64,000 nt of DNA from assembly GCA_910578985.1 (NCBI GenBank), contig CAJTSF010000006.1:1-64000 (forward strand). The letters are read 5' to 3'. The number at the start of each line of letters is the position of its first letter. Position 1 is the stretch's first letter. Below are positions 25,409 to 35,282 of this stretch, in pieces. This DNA comes from an uncultured Odoribacter sp. Its GTDB lineage: Bacteria; Bacteroidota; Bacteroidia; Bacteroidales; Marinifilaceae. The notes under the pieces were generated by a model, which was not told the DNA's origin, did no database searches, and saw only the letters and a program-made list of their open reading frames with translations. The position numbers and the translations under genes were made by a program.

Positions 25409-26623
25409 ATGCGCCTTTCGCTTTTCATCGCCCGCCGCTATCTCTTCGCCAGAAAGAAGCAGAATGCCATCAATATCATTTCCGCCATCAGCGTGGCGGG
25501 GGTGACGGTCGGGACGGCCGCGTTGATTGTGGTGCTGTCGGTCTTCAACGGCATGGATGTGCTGTTGCAGGAGAGCACGGACAGTTTTACGCCCGACCTG
25601 GAAATCCGTCCCGCCGCGGGGAAGTATGCCCGGGTGGATTCCGCCCTCTGCCGCACCCTGCAAGGCATGCCGGAGGTGGCGTCGTTCCATGAGGTCATGG
25701 AGGAGAAAGCCCTGGCGCGCTTCGAGGACAACGCCGTGCCGGTGGTCGTCAAGGGGGTGGACGGGGACTACGGCTCCCATGCGGGCTTCGAGGGCAACTT
25801 GGTGCAGGGGGACTTCCGCCTGCGCGACGAGGAGGGGTACACCGCCGTCATGGGGTACGGCGTGGCGCACCGCCTGCGCGTGGCGCTCACCACGGTGCGG
25901 CCCGTCGTCCTCTACTACCCCGACAAGGCGGGAGGCATGAATGCCGCTTCCCTCCGCACCGAATTGATTTATCCTTCCGCCCTTTTTTCCGCCCAGCAGG
26001 AGCTGGCGGACCGCTATATGCTGACCGACATCGGGTTTGCCCGGCGGCTTTTCAAGACGGAGGGGCAGATTTCCAAAATCGAGGTGCGCCTCACCGACCC
26101 CGCCCGCCTCGCCGAGGCGAAAGCGCGGCTGGCGGAGTGTGCGGGGGAGGGATTCCGCGTGGAGGACAAGTATGAAATCAACCGTACTTTCTACGCCATG
26201 ATGCGATCCGAGAAGCTGGCGGTGTTCCTGATTCTCCTGTTCATCCTGCTGATTGCCTCGTTCAACATCATCGGTTCCATTTCCATGCTCATCTTGGACA
26301 AGAAAGAAGACCTCGCCACCTACCGGGCGATGGGCATGACCGACCGCCGCATCATCTCCGTGTTCCGCACGGAGGGGATGTTGATTACCCTGGCGGGGGT
26401 GCTCGGCGGCTTCGCCATCGGCACGGCGCTGTGCCTCCTGCAGGAACGCTACGGGCTTATCACCCTCGGCGAAGGCGGCTTCCTCGTCGATGCCTATCCG
26501 GTGCGGATGGTCGCCGGGGATATCCTTGCCGTCGTGTGCACCGTGTTCCTCATCGGCACGCTCGCTTCCTATTTCCCCGTCCGCTATTTGGTACGGAAAT
26601 TGTTGTCTTCTCATTCTGAATAA
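25409..26623 (+). CDS. LolC/LolE-like ABC transporter permease (FtsX family)
   Basis: 404 residues with four membrane helices: one N-terminal (INIISAISVAGVTVGTAALIVVLSVFNGMD), then three after a large periplasmic domain. The last three begin KLAVFLILLFILLIASFNIIGSI, followed by the conserved KKEDLATYRAMGMTDRRI loop. It matches permeases that extract lipoproteins for outer-membrane transfer. The ATPase partner is not in the window. It is co-transcribed with rbfA. Confidence 0.88.
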   Translation: MRLSLFIARRYLFARKKQNAINIISAISVAGVTVGTAALIVVLSVFNGMDVLLQESTDSFTPDLEIRPAAGKYARVDSALCRTLQGMPEVASFHEVMEEKALARFEDNAVPVVVKGVDGDYGSHAGFEGNLVQGDFRLRDEEGYTAVMGYGVAHRLRVALTTVRPVVLYYPDKAGGMNAASLRTELIYPSALFSAQQELADRYMLTDIGFARRLFKTEGQISKIEVRLTDPARLAEAKARLAECAGEGFRVEDKYEINRTFYAMMRSEKLAVFLILLFILLIASFNIIGSISMLILDKKEDLATYRAMGMTDRRIISVFRTEGMLITLAGVLGGFAIGTALCLLQERYGLITLGEGGFLVDAYPVRMVAGDILAVVCTVFLIGTLASYFPVRYLVRKLLSSHSE

Positions 26624-26635
26624 TACTTCTTGATC

Positions 26636-27025
26636 ATGCGCATCCTCTCCCGGCGTTCCCTTATCGGTGCCAATATCCTTTGGGCGCTTGTCGTTTTCAC
26701 CCTCTGCGCCATGCCTGGCGACAGCGTGCCCGACACGGGCATCCGCATCCCCCATTTCGACAAGGTGGTGCACTTCGGCATGTTTTTCATCACCTCCCTG
26801 CTGCTTGCCCTGCCGCTCCACCTCTACGCCCGTTTCCGGCGGCGCCACATCCTGCTGCTCGCCGTGGTTTTCGCTTTCCTCTACGGGGGCATCCTTGAAA
26901 TCCTGCAGTCCCGCTTTTTCGGCCGTAGCGGCGACTTCGCCGACCTGGTCGCCGACCTGGTCGGTGCCTTTGCCGGCTGCCTCTGCTATCCCTGGCTCCT
27001 CCGTTTCCTGGCTTCGCGGGAGTAA
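26636..27025 (+). CDS. VanZ family membrane protein
   Basis: 129 residues; ATG 26636 is preferred over a TTG at 26630. Four predicted membrane helices with VanZ hallmarks: IPHFDKVVHFGMFFITSLLL in the middle and the acidic motif GGILEILQ...GRSGDFADLVADLVGAF. The family includes a teicoplanin-resistance accessory protein, but most members have unknown roles. It follows the LolE-like gene by 12 nt. Confidence 0.85.
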   Translation: MRILSRRSLIGANILWALVVFTLCAMPGDSVPDTGIRIPHFDKVVHFGMFFITSLLLALPLHLYARFRRRHILLLAVVFAFLYGGILEILQSRFFGRSGDFADLVADLVGAFAGCLCYPWLLRFLASRE

Positions 27026-27062
27026 AAAGTGACGGCGGACATCCGGATTTTGCCTCTGCGAT

Positions 27063-27093
27063 TTTCAATATTCGATGAAATCCCTTAGCTTTG
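27063..27093 (+). promoter_or_regulatory. pheS promoter
   Basis: TTTC at 27063-27066, 19-nt spacer, TAGCTTTG at 27086-27093, 16 nt before the pheS ATG. Confidence 0.6.
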
Positions 27094-27109
27094 CCATTCG
27101 AATCATTAA

Positions 27110-28141
27110 ATGAATCGTCAGATGATACAGGAAATCAACCGGCTGATTGCGGAAATCTCCGCTTTCACCGCCAGCACCGCCGCCGAAGTGGAACAGTTCA
27201 GAATCCGTCACCTCAGCAAGAAAGGAACCATTGCCGCCCTTTTCGACGACTTCAAGAACGTTGCCCTCGAGCAGAAAAAGGAAATCGGGCGCGCCTTGAA
27301 TGACCTCAAGACTGCCGCCTTGGACAAGGTGAATGACCTGAAAGACCGCCTCGCCGATGCCGACAGCGGATGCAGCGGCATGGACCTCACCCTGCCCGGA
27401 GACCCCGTGCGCCTCGGCTCGCGGCATCCCCTCGCGGTGGTCAAGAATGAGATACTCGATATTTTTGCCCGCCTCGGATTTACCATCTCCGAAGGACCCG
27501 AGATAGAGGACGACTGGCATGTCTTCTCCGCCCTCAATTTCCCCGAAGAGCATCCTGCCCGTGATATGCAGGACACGTTTTTCATCGAGAAAAACCCCGA
27601 TATCCTGCTCCGTACCCACACCTCTTCCGTGCAGGTGCGCGACATGGAAACCCACCCCCTCCCCATCCGCCTCGTCACCCCCGGGCGCGTCTTCCGCAAC
27701 GAGGCGATTTCCGCCCGTGCGCACTGCATGTTCCACCAGATTGAAGCCCTTTATATCGATGAGGGTGTCTCCTTCGCCGACCTGAAGCAGACGCTGACCT
27801 ACTTCGCCAAGGAGTTGTTCGGCGCCGACACCCGCATCCGCCTGCGCCCTTCCTATTTCCCCTTCACGGAGCCTTCCGCCGAGATGGACGTCTCCTGTTC
27901 CCTCTGCCACGGCAAGGGATGCAATGTGTGCAAGGGGACCGGATGGCTTGAAATCCTCGGATGCGGCATGGTGGACCCGAATGTCCTGACCTTGAACGGC
28001 ATCGATGCCGACCGTTACACCGGTTTCGCCTTGGGCATGGGCATCGAGCGCATCACGATGCTCAAGTACGGCATCAAGGACCTGCGCCTCTTCTTCGAGA
28101 ACGACATCCGCTTCCTCGAACAATTCACGGCGGCGATCTAA
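27110..28141 (+). CDS. pheS: Phenylalanine--tRNA ligase alpha subunit
   Basis: 343 residues, full length. An N-terminal coiled-coil domain (about 1-95) precedes the class II core: motif 1 near HPLAVVKNEILDIFARLGF, motif 2 FRNEAISARAHCMFHQIEALYID and motif 3 GFALGMGIERITMLKYGI. It forms an alpha2-beta2 enzyme with PheT, which is not in this window. A CSLCHGKGCNVCKGTGWLEI stretch (about 261-280) holds four cysteines, as in many PheS proteins of this phylum. Confidence 0.97.
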   Translation: MNRQMIQEINRLIAEISAFTASTAAEVEQFRIRHLSKKGTIAALFDDFKNVALEQKKEIGRALNDLKTAALDKVNDLKDRLADADSGCSGMDLTLPGDPVRLGSRHPLAVVKNEILDIFARLGFTISEGPEIEDDWHVFSALNFPEEHPARDMQDTFFIEKNPDILLRTHTSSVQVRDMETHPLPIRLVTPGRVFRNEAISARAHCMFHQIEALYIDEGVSFADLKQTLTYFAKELFGADTRIRLRPSYFPFTEPSAEMDVSCSLCHGKGCNVCKGTGWLEILGCGMVDPNVLTLNGIDADRYTGFALGMGIERITMLKYGIKDLRLFFENDIRFLEQFTAAI

Positions 28142-28210
28142 TCCTGTTTCCCCCTGCCTGTCGCGTCGGGAGGCGTGTCCGGCAGTCCGGTGTTTCAAAG
28201 AGAGTCGAAT

Positions 28211-29074
28211 ATGATTCGGAAAGTGTTATTCATGACGCTCCTGCTCTACGCTTGCGGCTGTACGGCAGCCAACGTGGGGAAAGAAGACAAGGAAATATTG
28301 CGCCGTTTCTGGCGATATGCCGCCCGCGAGAAACTCGCGGAGAAAGGCATCGCCGAGCGCGTCCCCGTCATAGCCCGCTTTTTTGTGGGCACCCCCTACG
28401 CGAGCGGCACGCTCGAGGTGGCGGCGGAAGTGACGGCGGAGGACTTGCCCGTCGTCAATCTCCGTGCCCTGGACTGCGTGACTTTTGTGGAGAACGTCCT
28501 CGCGCTGGCATACCTCGAACGCTATGGCAACGGCGCCGAGCAGGCCTTCGTGGACAACCTCCGGAAGATACGCTACCGCGACGGACGCATCGGCGGCTAC
28601 GCCTCGCGTCTCCACTATTCCTCCGATTGGCTGTATGAGATGGGACGGCAGGGGTTGCTCACCGACGTGACGAAGTTCGCCGGCGGGGTGCCCTATGGCA
28701 AGCGCATCGGTTTCATGACGAAGAACGCCGACCGCTACCCCGTCCTCAAAGCCAGCCCCGCCGAAAAGGCGCAGATGAAGAAAGTGGAGGAAGCCATCAA
28801 CAGCCGCCCTTATTATTACATCCCCAAACATGCGTTGCGGAAGGCCTGCGGCAGAATCCGCGAGGGCGACGTCGTCCTCATCACCACCACCATCAAGGGG
28901 CTGGACACCTCCCACCTCGGCTTTGCCGTCAAACGCGACGGCAAAACCTATCTCCTGCACGCCTCCAGCGCCGGCAAGCACGTCATGCTCACCGCCAAAC
29001 CCTTGGACGCCTACATGGCGGAAATCCCCTCCCAGAGCGGCATCATGCTCGGGCGGGCACGGAGGGGAAAATAG
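28211..29074 (+). CDS. DUF1460 lipoprotein, N-acetylmuramoyl-L-alanine amidase-like
   Basis: 287 residues from ATG 28211 (MIRKVLFMTLLLYACGC gives a lipoprotein-type signal). It matches the DUF1460 family of NlpC/P60-fold enzymes. The catalytic Cys lies in LRALDCVTFVENVLALAYLE, with a later His in TSHLGFAVKRDGKTYLLHASS. Family structures show a murein amidase/recycling activity cutting muramoyl-peptide links. It follows pheS by about 70 nt. It is followed by the 11-nt-period repeat element. Confidence 0.87.
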   Translation: MIRKVLFMTLLLYACGCTAANVGKEDKEILRRFWRYAAREKLAEKGIAERVPVIARFFVGTPYASGTLEVAAEVTAEDLPVVNLRALDCVTFVENVLALAYLERYGNGAEQAFVDNLRKIRYRDGRIGGYASRLHYSSDWLYEMGRQGLLTDVTKFAGGVPYGKRIGFMTKNADRYPVLKASPAEKAQMKKVEEAINSRPYYYIPKHALRKACGRIREGDVVLITTTIKGLDTSHLGFAVKRDGKTYLLHASSAGKHVMLTAKPLDAYMAEIPSQSGIMLGRARRGK

Positions 29075-29098
29075 CAGCGCGACAAGAAGACCATCAGC

Positions 29099-29305
29099 GG
29101 GTTGTCATAGCTTTTGACCATGCGTTTACCAATGGTTCACCGGTGATTCACCGATAAAAATAGTGCTTATATTTTTCTTAAAAACAAGTTTAACGCTGCT
29201 TATACCAGCGTTTCACCAACGTTTTACCAGCGTTTCACCAGCGTTTCAACCGTATAACTATCGGTGAATCATCGGTGAACGCATGGTTAAAAGCTACGGT
29301 AACCT
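29099..29305. repeat. 11-nt-period foldback repeat element, copy 1
   Basis: Begins GGTTGTCAT and ends GGTAACCT. On the minus strand it contains four 11-nt units of the type GAAACGCTGGT, flanked on both sides by 11-nt units of the type GATTCACCGAT or its complement (ATCGGTGAATC). No open frame. A second copy is at 51394-51643 with its core on the opposite strand. It occupies the gap between the DUF1460 gene and the polysaccharide promoter. Confidence 0.8.
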
Positions 29306-29378
29306 GCCTCCCTCCTCAGGACAACCGGTGCTTCTCCTCAGGCACCGGTGCTCATGCCGATTTTTTTTCATGCAGTGC

Positions 29379-29409
29379 TTTGTTTGCATGGAAATATAAC
29401 CTACTTTTG
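29379..29409 (+). promoter_or_regulatory. Promoter of the polysaccharide operon
   Basis: TTTG at 29379-29382, 19-nt spacer, TACTTTTG at 29402-29409. The first gene begins 195 nt later, leaving a long 5' leader. Confidence 0.75.
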
Positions 29410-29423
29410 CAGATATTTCAGAA

Positions 29424-29460
29424 GCGGTTTCTCAGTCAAAGTCTGACACTGAGGAACCGC
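29424..29460 (+). promoter_or_regulatory. Leader hairpin of the polysaccharide operon
   Basis: GCGGTTTCTCAGT pairs with ACTGAGGAACCGC (13 bp, one G-T wobble) around the loop CAAAGTCTGAC, just after the predicted transcription start. It is followed by T-rich sequence and no gene until 29604. UpxY-type NusG paralogues act on such 5' leaders, and one is encoded at the end of this operon. Confidence 0.6.
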
Positions 29461-29603
29461 GAAGCGTATCTAAGAAATTCCCATATTTTAATTTATCACT
29501 TTTTCTATTCTCTTTCTCTTTTCTTTTCATGAAAGGGCATCTGATGGCATAGAAAGAGTGGTCGGCGCAGCATTGCAATTTATCGCTAAAACAACATAAT
29601 CAA

Positions 29604-30809
29604 ATGAAAGCATGTTTTATGGGGTTGGGGTACATCGGTCTCCCAACCGCAATTATTGCAGCCAAACATGGTGTGCAAGTGGTCGGTGTGGACATTAACC
29701 CGAAAGTGGTGGAGATGACTAATCGGGGACAGTTGCATATCATCGAGCCGGGAATGGAAGAAATGCTGAAGGAAGTCGTTAAAAGCGGGATGCTGCACGC
29801 TTCCATCACTCCGGAGGTCAGTGATGCCTATTTTATGGTTGTACCGACCCCGTTCAAAGGGAATCATGAACCGGATATTTCCTATGTAGAAGCGGCTACG
29901 AGAGCGGTGTTACCCTTATTGAAGGAAGGGGATTTGTATGTGATTGAGTCCACTTCCCCAGTGGGAACGACGGATAAGATGCGTGATTTGATTTTTGGAG
30001 AGCGTCCGGAATTGGAGGGGAAAGTATTTATCGCTTATTGTCCGGAGCGGGTATTACCGGGAAATGTAATTTATGAGTTGATACACAATGACCGGGTAAT
30101 CGGCGGAATGGATGAAGCATCGACGGACCAGGCGATTGCGTTTTATGGTCAGTTTGTTCAAGGAACATTGCACCGGACGAACAGCAAGACGGCAGAAATG
30201 TGTAAATTGACAGAGAATTCTTCACGGGATGTGCAGATTGCTTTTGCAAATGAGTTGTCATTGATTTGCGACAAAGCGGGGATTAATGTGTGGGAATTGA
30301 TAAACTTAGCCAATAAACACCCGCGTGTAAATATCTTGCAACCGGGGTGTGGTGTCGGAGGGCATTGTATAGCGGTAGATCCCTATTTCATTACGGCTGA
30401 TTTTCCGATAGAATCGCAGATTATCGGCAAAGCACGGGAGATTAATAATTACAAGTCATTCTGGTGTGCTGAAAAAGTTCAGAACGAAATGTTGAAGTTT
30501 GAGTTAGCACATCACCGGAAACCGTGTGTAGCCATGATGGGGTTGGCTTTTAAGCCGAATATTGACGATTTGCGGGAATCTCCGGCAAAATATATTACGA
30601 CCAAGGTGATGCAAAGTTGTAATAATGCCGATATTTTGGTGGTGGAACCGAATATAACGGAACACAAGGTATTTAAATTGACAAATTACCGGGAGGCGTA
30701 TGAGAAAGCGGATGTTGTCGTGTTCTTGACGGCGCATGAACCGTTTAAAACATTGGAATGGAGGGAGGATAAGGTTATTTTGGACTTTTGCGGGGTGTTT
30801 AAGAGATAA
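29604..30809 (+). CDS. wecC: UDP-N-acetyl-D-mannosamine dehydrogenase
   Basis: 401 residues, UDP-glucose/GDP-mannose dehydrogenase family. NAD-binding motif GLGYIGLPTAIIAAK at the N-terminus; catalytic Cys in QPGCGVGGHCIAVDPYF (about 250-265). Length and the VVEMTNRGQLHIIEPGMEEM stretch fit WecC, which oxidises UDP-ManNAc to UDP-ManNAcA using two NAD+. The WecB partner is at the other end of the operon (40443). Other UDP-sugar dehydrogenase specificities remain possible. Confidence 0.87.
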   Translation: MKACFMGLGYIGLPTAIIAAKHGVQVVGVDINPKVVEMTNRGQLHIIEPGMEEMLKEVVKSGMLHASITPEVSDAYFMVVPTPFKGNHEPDISYVEAATRAVLPLLKEGDLYVIESTSPVGTTDKMRDLIFGERPELEGKVFIAYCPERVLPGNVIYELIHNDRVIGGMDEASTDQAIAFYGQFVQGTLHRTNSKTAEMCKLTENSSRDVQIAFANELSLICDKAGINVWELINLANKHPRVNILQPGCGVGGHCIAVDPYFITADFPIESQIIGKAREINNYKSFWCAEKVQNEMLKFELAHHRKPCVAMMGLAFKPNIDDLRESPAKYITTKVMQSCNNADILVVEPNITEHKVFKLTNYREAYEKADVVVFLTAHEPFKTLEWREDKVILDFCGVFKR

Positions 30810-30814
30810 AGAGT

Positions 30815-31396
30815 ATGAGAAAGCATTTAACTGTTTTATTCATTATCTTGCGTCGTTTGATTACGTATTTTAGTAGTCTATTCGTTAAATATAAATATAT
30901 TTTATTCGGAGCAAAGATTGGATCACATTTCAGGGTTATTGGAAATTGTAAAATCAGGGGGTGGTATAATAACCTGACTATAAAAGACCACGTTGATATA
31001 CATAATAATGTATGTATTCTTGTGGGACATTATGGCAGTGTTCAAATAGGAAGAAAGACTTCTATATCATATAACACAATTGTTAATGCCGGAGCAGGTA
31101 ATATTATCATCGGCGAAGATTCAATGATTGCAGGTAACTGCTATATTGTTTCTAATGATCACGATATTCATTCGACCTTAAGTGTTAGAGATTGCGGACA
31201 TATTATCGGCGATGTACATATTGGCAATAATGTATGGATTGGATCTAATGTCGTTATTACAAAAGGTGTACATATTGGTGATGGAGCAATTATTGGAGCA
31301 GGCTCGGTTGTTACAAAAGATATTCCTCCCATGACCATTGCATATGGAGTTCCTTGTAAAGCTGTTTCCCACAGAATATTGAATAATGAAAAATAG
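30815..31396 (+). CDS. Hexapeptide-repeat acyltransferase (CatB/WbbJ-like)
   Basis: 193 residues. A left-handed beta-helix built from repeats of the I-G-x-x-x-x type covers about residues 65-180 (IGEDSMIAGNCYIVSNDHDIH; IGNNVWIGSNVVITKGVHIG). The catalytic His is in NDHDIH. It probably O-acetylates a sugar of the surface polysaccharide using acetyl-CoA. AT-rich like the next eight genes. It overlaps the next gene by 11 nt. Confidence 0.87.
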   Translation: MRKHLTVLFIILRRLITYFSSLFVKYKYILFGAKIGSHFRVIGNCKIRGWYNNLTIKDHVDIHNNVCILVGHYGSVQIGRKTSISYNTIVNAGAGNIIIGEDSMIAGNCYIVSNDHDIHSTLSVRDCGHIIGDVHIGNNVWIGSNVVITKGVHIGDGAIIGAGSVVTKDIPPMTIAYGVPCKAVSHRILNNEK

Positions 31397-32567
31397 AATA
31401 GGATTAATAATAGGGACTTTACCGGCGAGCTATAGAGGAATTGCTGCAGGAGGAATTGCAACCCATATTGATGGATTGATAAATAATTTGCGTAAAAGAG
31501 ATATCAAAATACGTATATGCTATCATAAACCATTTGGTGTAAACCATCCGGAGGTAATTAATTCTTTGAAGATAGGGTGGTTTGTAGCTGTGTTATCCGG
31601 ATTTGCCAGACTACTTTTTAAAAGGGAATTTACTTATAAATCTTATTCATTTAAAACTTTGATATTGATAGCATACTATTATGCAACATTATCTAAATAT
31701 TTTAAGAGAGAAGAGCCTGATTTTATCCATATACATTCATTATATAATCCTGCAGCAATAGCTATAAGATTGTTAGAATATAAGGGCAGATTAGTAACTA
31801 CCGATCATGGTTTTTGGGTAGATTCCAATTATCTGCTTGATAAAAAGTTACTGGTGTTGTTGAGAAAGAATTTCTCTATTACTTCCAAGGTGATTTATAT
31901 TTCAGATGCTGCTTTAGTAGAGCATAAAAAAGCACAATTAGGGGATTTGAGGAAATTAGTAAAAATTTCGAACCCGACTTCTTTTAGAAATTATCCATGC
32001 AAAGATGTCGAACACTTAAATGGTAACAAATATATAATAATATTTAATGGATACAATGATAGCCTGGTTACAAAAGGACTGGCATTTCTTTTAGATGCAA
32101 TAAATTCCAATAGGTATCTGAGTGAAAATGTGAAACTATGGATGATTTGCAATGAAGAAGCAATTAATTATTTACAGAAGCGTGTTTGGAATTTTGAATA
32201 TGGAGTATTTGGGCGCATTAGATTTGAAGAAGTGCTTAAAATGTATATGCAATCTGATTTATTAGTTGTTCCTAGTAAATTTGAAAGTTTTGGTTTGGTT
32301 TATACGGAAGCATTAGCTGTTGGTATTCCTGTTATTGGCTATTATGCAATGATAAATGAATTTCAAAGAACCTTGAATACATATATAGGAGAATCTATAG
32401 ATATCGCAACAGAACAACCGGGTATTTTATCCCAAAAAATTATGAAGTGTTTACAAACTCCTTTTGATCGAAAAAAAGTTCGTGAGGCATTGATTAAGGC
32501 ATATGATTGGGATATTTTAATGGAACGTTTTGAAAAACTCTATTATGGTGAAGAAGTTGTTGAATAG
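31386..32567 (+). CDS. Glycosyltransferase family 4 protein
   Basis: 393 residues, GT-B fold. N-terminal acceptor domain with a glycine-rich start (SYRGIAAGGIATHIDGL) and the C-terminal GT4 signature FGRIRFEEVLKMYMQSDLLVVPSKFESFGLVYTEALAVGIPVI with the E-x7-E pattern. It adds one sugar to the lipid-linked repeat unit at the inner face of the membrane. The donor cannot be told. It overlaps the flippase gene. Confidence 0.9.
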   Translation: MKNRIGLIIGTLPASYRGIAAGGIATHIDGLINNLRKRDIKIRICYHKPFGVNHPEVINSLKIGWFVAVLSGFARLLFKREFTYKSYSFKTLILIAYYYATLSKYFKREEPDFIHIHSLYNPAAIAIRLLEYKGRLVTTDHGFWVDSNYLLDKKLLVLLRKNFSITSKVIYISDAALVEHKKAQLGDLRKLVKISNPTSFRNYPCKDVEHLNGNKYIIIFNGYNDSLVTKGLAFLLDAINSNRYLSENVKLWMICNEEAINYLQKRVWNFEYGVFGRIRFEEVLKMYMQSDLLVVPSKFESFGLVYTEALAVGIPVIGYYAMINEFQRTLNTYIGESIDIATEQPGILSQKIMKCLQTPFDRKKVREALIKAYDWDILMERFEKLYYGEEVVE

Positions 32568-34017
32568 GATTCAGAAAAATCGAGCGATTCAAGATTTGTT
32601 ATTAAATAGTTTCTGGTCTATAATAGGTACTTTTATTTCCAAGGTATTATTATTTCTGATTTGGATTTTTGTTGCTAAAATACTCAAAGCTGATTTGTAC
32701 GGAGAATTTAGTATTATTCGTAGTACAACAATGCTTTTTGCTGATTTTGTAGGTTCGAGTATTGGTATTGCAGGAACAAATTATATTGCAAAATATTATG
32801 GTTCTGATAATTCCAAAGTAGAGAGACTGCTTGGATTGTTTAATCTCTTTAGTTTTATTTTGGGTCTGGTTTTATTTGTCAGTGCATTGTCATGTTCCGA
32901 TATAATTGCAACAAATATGCTAAACCGGACAGACCTTACGATATATTTACAAGTATCTTCAATCGTAATATTGGTTAGTTCAATTAATAATAATCAATAT
33001 GGCATCTTGCGAGGCTTTAACCAATACAAAAGAATTAGTAAAATAAATTTGCTCCAGATTATTTTTTCTTTTCCGGTTTATTATTTAGGAACTTATTTCT
33101 TTTCTTTGAAAGGAGCTGTTGGTGCTTATGTGTTTTACAATATAATTGTTTGTCTTTTAACTAGATTTGAATTAAAAAAACTTTTCTGTACTTTACAAGT
33201 AAAGCCGTCATATAAAAATTGCATACAAGAAAGCCAAGTGATACTTTCTTTTATATTTCCTTACATTATATCGAGTTTCATCGTTGCTTTTTTATCGTGG
33301 TATAATGAAACAAGACTTGTAGGGCTACCTCAAGGCTATACACAAATGGGTTATTATTCCATTATAAATGTAGTAGTACTAATTATTATTAACATGTCAT
33401 TTATGGTTTGTGCCCCTTTTGTCAGTATTATGTCAAAATACCGCGATTCCAACAGTATATATCTATTGGAAAAATTGAATATATTTTTGCCCTTGCTAGT
33501 GGCTTTATTTATCTCTGTTCCTTTAATGCTTTTTCCAGAGATTATAGGTTGGATTTATGGTCCTTCATATACGATCGAAAATATCAGGCTGATATCCAAT
33601 TATATGTTTTTCTTTGCTTTTTTAGGTGTTTACAGGCAGGCGATAGCTAGATTTGTGGCTGTGAAAGAAAAAAGTTGGCTTTATTTCGGTGATTCTGTTT
33701 CATTCTCTCTATTCTCTGTATGCCTGTTTTTTTATTTTTATCATTATGGTGTGTTAGGATTTGTATGGGGACAAACTATTGCTTGCATGACAATAGTTTT
33801 ACTTTTTCTTCCACTATACTTAAAGTCAGACATATTGTCTAGACATCTTATCAAAGATTCTTATCTCGGCTTACTTTTCATACAAATTATTTTGGTTTTC
33901 ATCTTCTCGTTTTATGATTTCTCTTTTGTGGCAAGATCTCTTTTATGTATCGCCATTTTAGGAGGGAATCTATATCTCTTTTATAAAAAGTACTTGCTGA
34001 GCATCAAAAAAATATGA
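32545..34017 (+). CDS. Oligosaccharide flippase (Wzx-like)
   Basis: 490 residues from ATG 32545 (a TTG at 32530 is also in frame). About 12-14 hydrophobic helices in the polysaccharide-export/MATE-like pattern: LLLNSFWSIIGTFISKVLLFLIWIFVAKIL at the N-terminus and a long chain of transmembrane segments. It would flip undecaprenyl-PP-linked repeat units to the periplasm. It overlaps the upstream GT4 gene by 23 nt and the downstream gene by 4 nt. Confidence 0.88.
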   Translation: MVKKLLNRIQKNRAIQDLLLNSFWSIIGTFISKVLLFLIWIFVAKILKADLYGEFSIIRSTTMLFADFVGSSIGIAGTNYIAKYYGSDNSKVERLLGLFNLFSFILGLVLFVSALSCSDIIATNMLNRTDLTIYLQVSSIVILVSSINNNQYGILRGFNQYKRISKINLLQIIFSFPVYYLGTYFFSLKGAVGAYVFYNIIVCLLTRFELKKLFCTLQVKPSYKNCIQESQVILSFIFPYIISSFIVAFLSWYNETRLVGLPQGYTQMGYYSIINVVVLIIINMSFMVCAPFVSIMSKYRDSNSIYLLEKLNIFLPLLVALFISVPLMLFPEIIGWIYGPSYTIENIRLISNYMFFFAFLGVYRQAIARFVAVKEKSWLYFGDSVSFSLFSVCLFFYFYHYGVLGFVWGQTIACMTIVLLFLPLYLKSDILSRHLIKDSYLGLLFIQIILVFIFSFYDFSFVARSLLCIAILGGNLYLFYKKYLLSIKKI

Positions 34018-35282
34018 GGTTGGGAATTATTACATATCGGGGCATATGTTCTGTAATTGTTCTTCTCATATTTGCATTCTCTGTATTTATTGACATGTAC
34101 AATGGATATTGCCAGCATTATCTGAATAAAATCCCTTTATTACCTTCTTTGTATAAAGGAGGGGTGCTATTTGTATGTTTGAGTTGCAGTTTCATAGGTA
34201 AATGGAAGCCATTTTTTAAAGGTCTATTGTTATGTCTGTTTTTGTATGTTGTATCTTTTTTGTACTGGTGTATTTTTGAACCTTATTTCAGTTTGAAAGA
34301 TGAATTCGGATTTTTTATAAAATTCTCATTTCCATATATTGTCTTAGCCTTTCTTTTTCTTTGTGAAAAGCATATTTCTACGAGCCGATTGATTCGATTA
34401 TTGACTTATTATGGAATCATAGGTGCGGTTTCTATTATTGTGTTGTTTTTTTTAGGTTTAGGTGTAAATTCTTACGGAGAAGTGGATTCTGCCTATGGAT
34501 TTGGAACTAAAGGTTTCTTTACGGCAGGGAATGATATAGGATTGGTACTATTATTAACCAATAGTTTATTGTGTTATTTGTATTTATCAAGGAATAAGTT
34601 GCATTATCTATTTGAAATTGTTCTTGTGACGATAGGCACCATTATGTTGGGCACTATGGCAGGTATAGGTGGAAGTATTCTTATTTGGGGCATTCTATTC
34701 GGTTTTATTCTATTTTCTAAAAAGTTTCTTTCCAAGCGTCAAAAACTATTCCTTGCTTTGATTATCGGTGGAATTTTAGGTTATATCATTTATAATATCA
34801 TAGCCATTTTAACGGCGGATGATTATATGGTGCAACGTTTTCATACATTGCTATCCGGTGATTCGCGGACTGGTTTAGAAGTACCTGCCAAACACATTAT
34901 GAGCAAGTTTAATGTTGCTCAATGGCTTTTGGGGAGAGGCTATACAGGATTTGGAAAAAGTATGGCTCTGGAGAGAAATTTGGAAGGATACCGTTTAACA
35001 GAAATGGATTTTTATGATGTCATAGGATATTATGGAGTTATACTCGGTGGCATAGTTTTACTGTTTTCTTTTTATATCCTTTTTATTATTTGTCGCAGTT
35101 ATTTGAAGAAACATTCTTCGATCTATTTCTGGGGTATTATTTTTATGTGTTTATTTATTGGGCATGGCTGTTTAGCCGGTCATGCCTATACTAGCACACA
35201 GGCCTCTCTGTTATTCACAGGCTTCGTTTTTTGCATCTGGAGGAAATACCATACCAATAAATTTGAGGCAATAAAAAAATGA
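34014..35282 (+). CDS. O-antigen polymerase/ligase-like membrane protein (Wzy-like)
   Basis: 422 residues with about 10-12 membrane helices and a large periplasmic loop (about 275-320; FHTLLSGDSRTGLEVPAKHI). This fits the Wzy/WaaL topology; sequence conservation in this family is poor. It lies between the flippase and ligase genes with ATGA overlaps on both sides. Probable job: polymerising repeat units in the periplasm. Confidence 0.72.
   Translation: MRLGIITYRGICSVIVLLIFAFSVFIDMYNGYCQHYLNKIPLLPSLYKGGVLFVCLSCSFIGKWKPFFKGLLLCLFLYVVSFLYWCIFEPYFSLKDEFGFFIKFSFPYIVLAFLFLCEKHISTSRLIRLLTYYGIIGAVSIIVLFFLGLGVNSYGEVDSAYGFGTKGFFTAGNDIGLVLLLTNSLLCYLYLSRNKLHYLFEIVLVTIGTIMLGTMAGIGGSILIWGILFGFILFSKKFLSKRQKLFLALIIGGILGYIIYNIIAILTADDYMVQRFHTLLSGDSRTGLEVPAKHIMSKFNVAQWLLGRGYTGFGKSMALERNLEGYRLTEMDFYDVIGYYGVILGGIVLLFSFYILFIICRSYLKKHSSIYFWGIIFMCLFIGHGCLAGHAYTSTQASLLFTGFVFCIWRKYHTNKFEAIKK

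Noticed and set aside
29200..29260. Short repeated units that might be a CRISPR array
   Set aside because: Units are 11 nt, directly adjacent without spacers, and embedded in inverted flanks; no cas gene is present.
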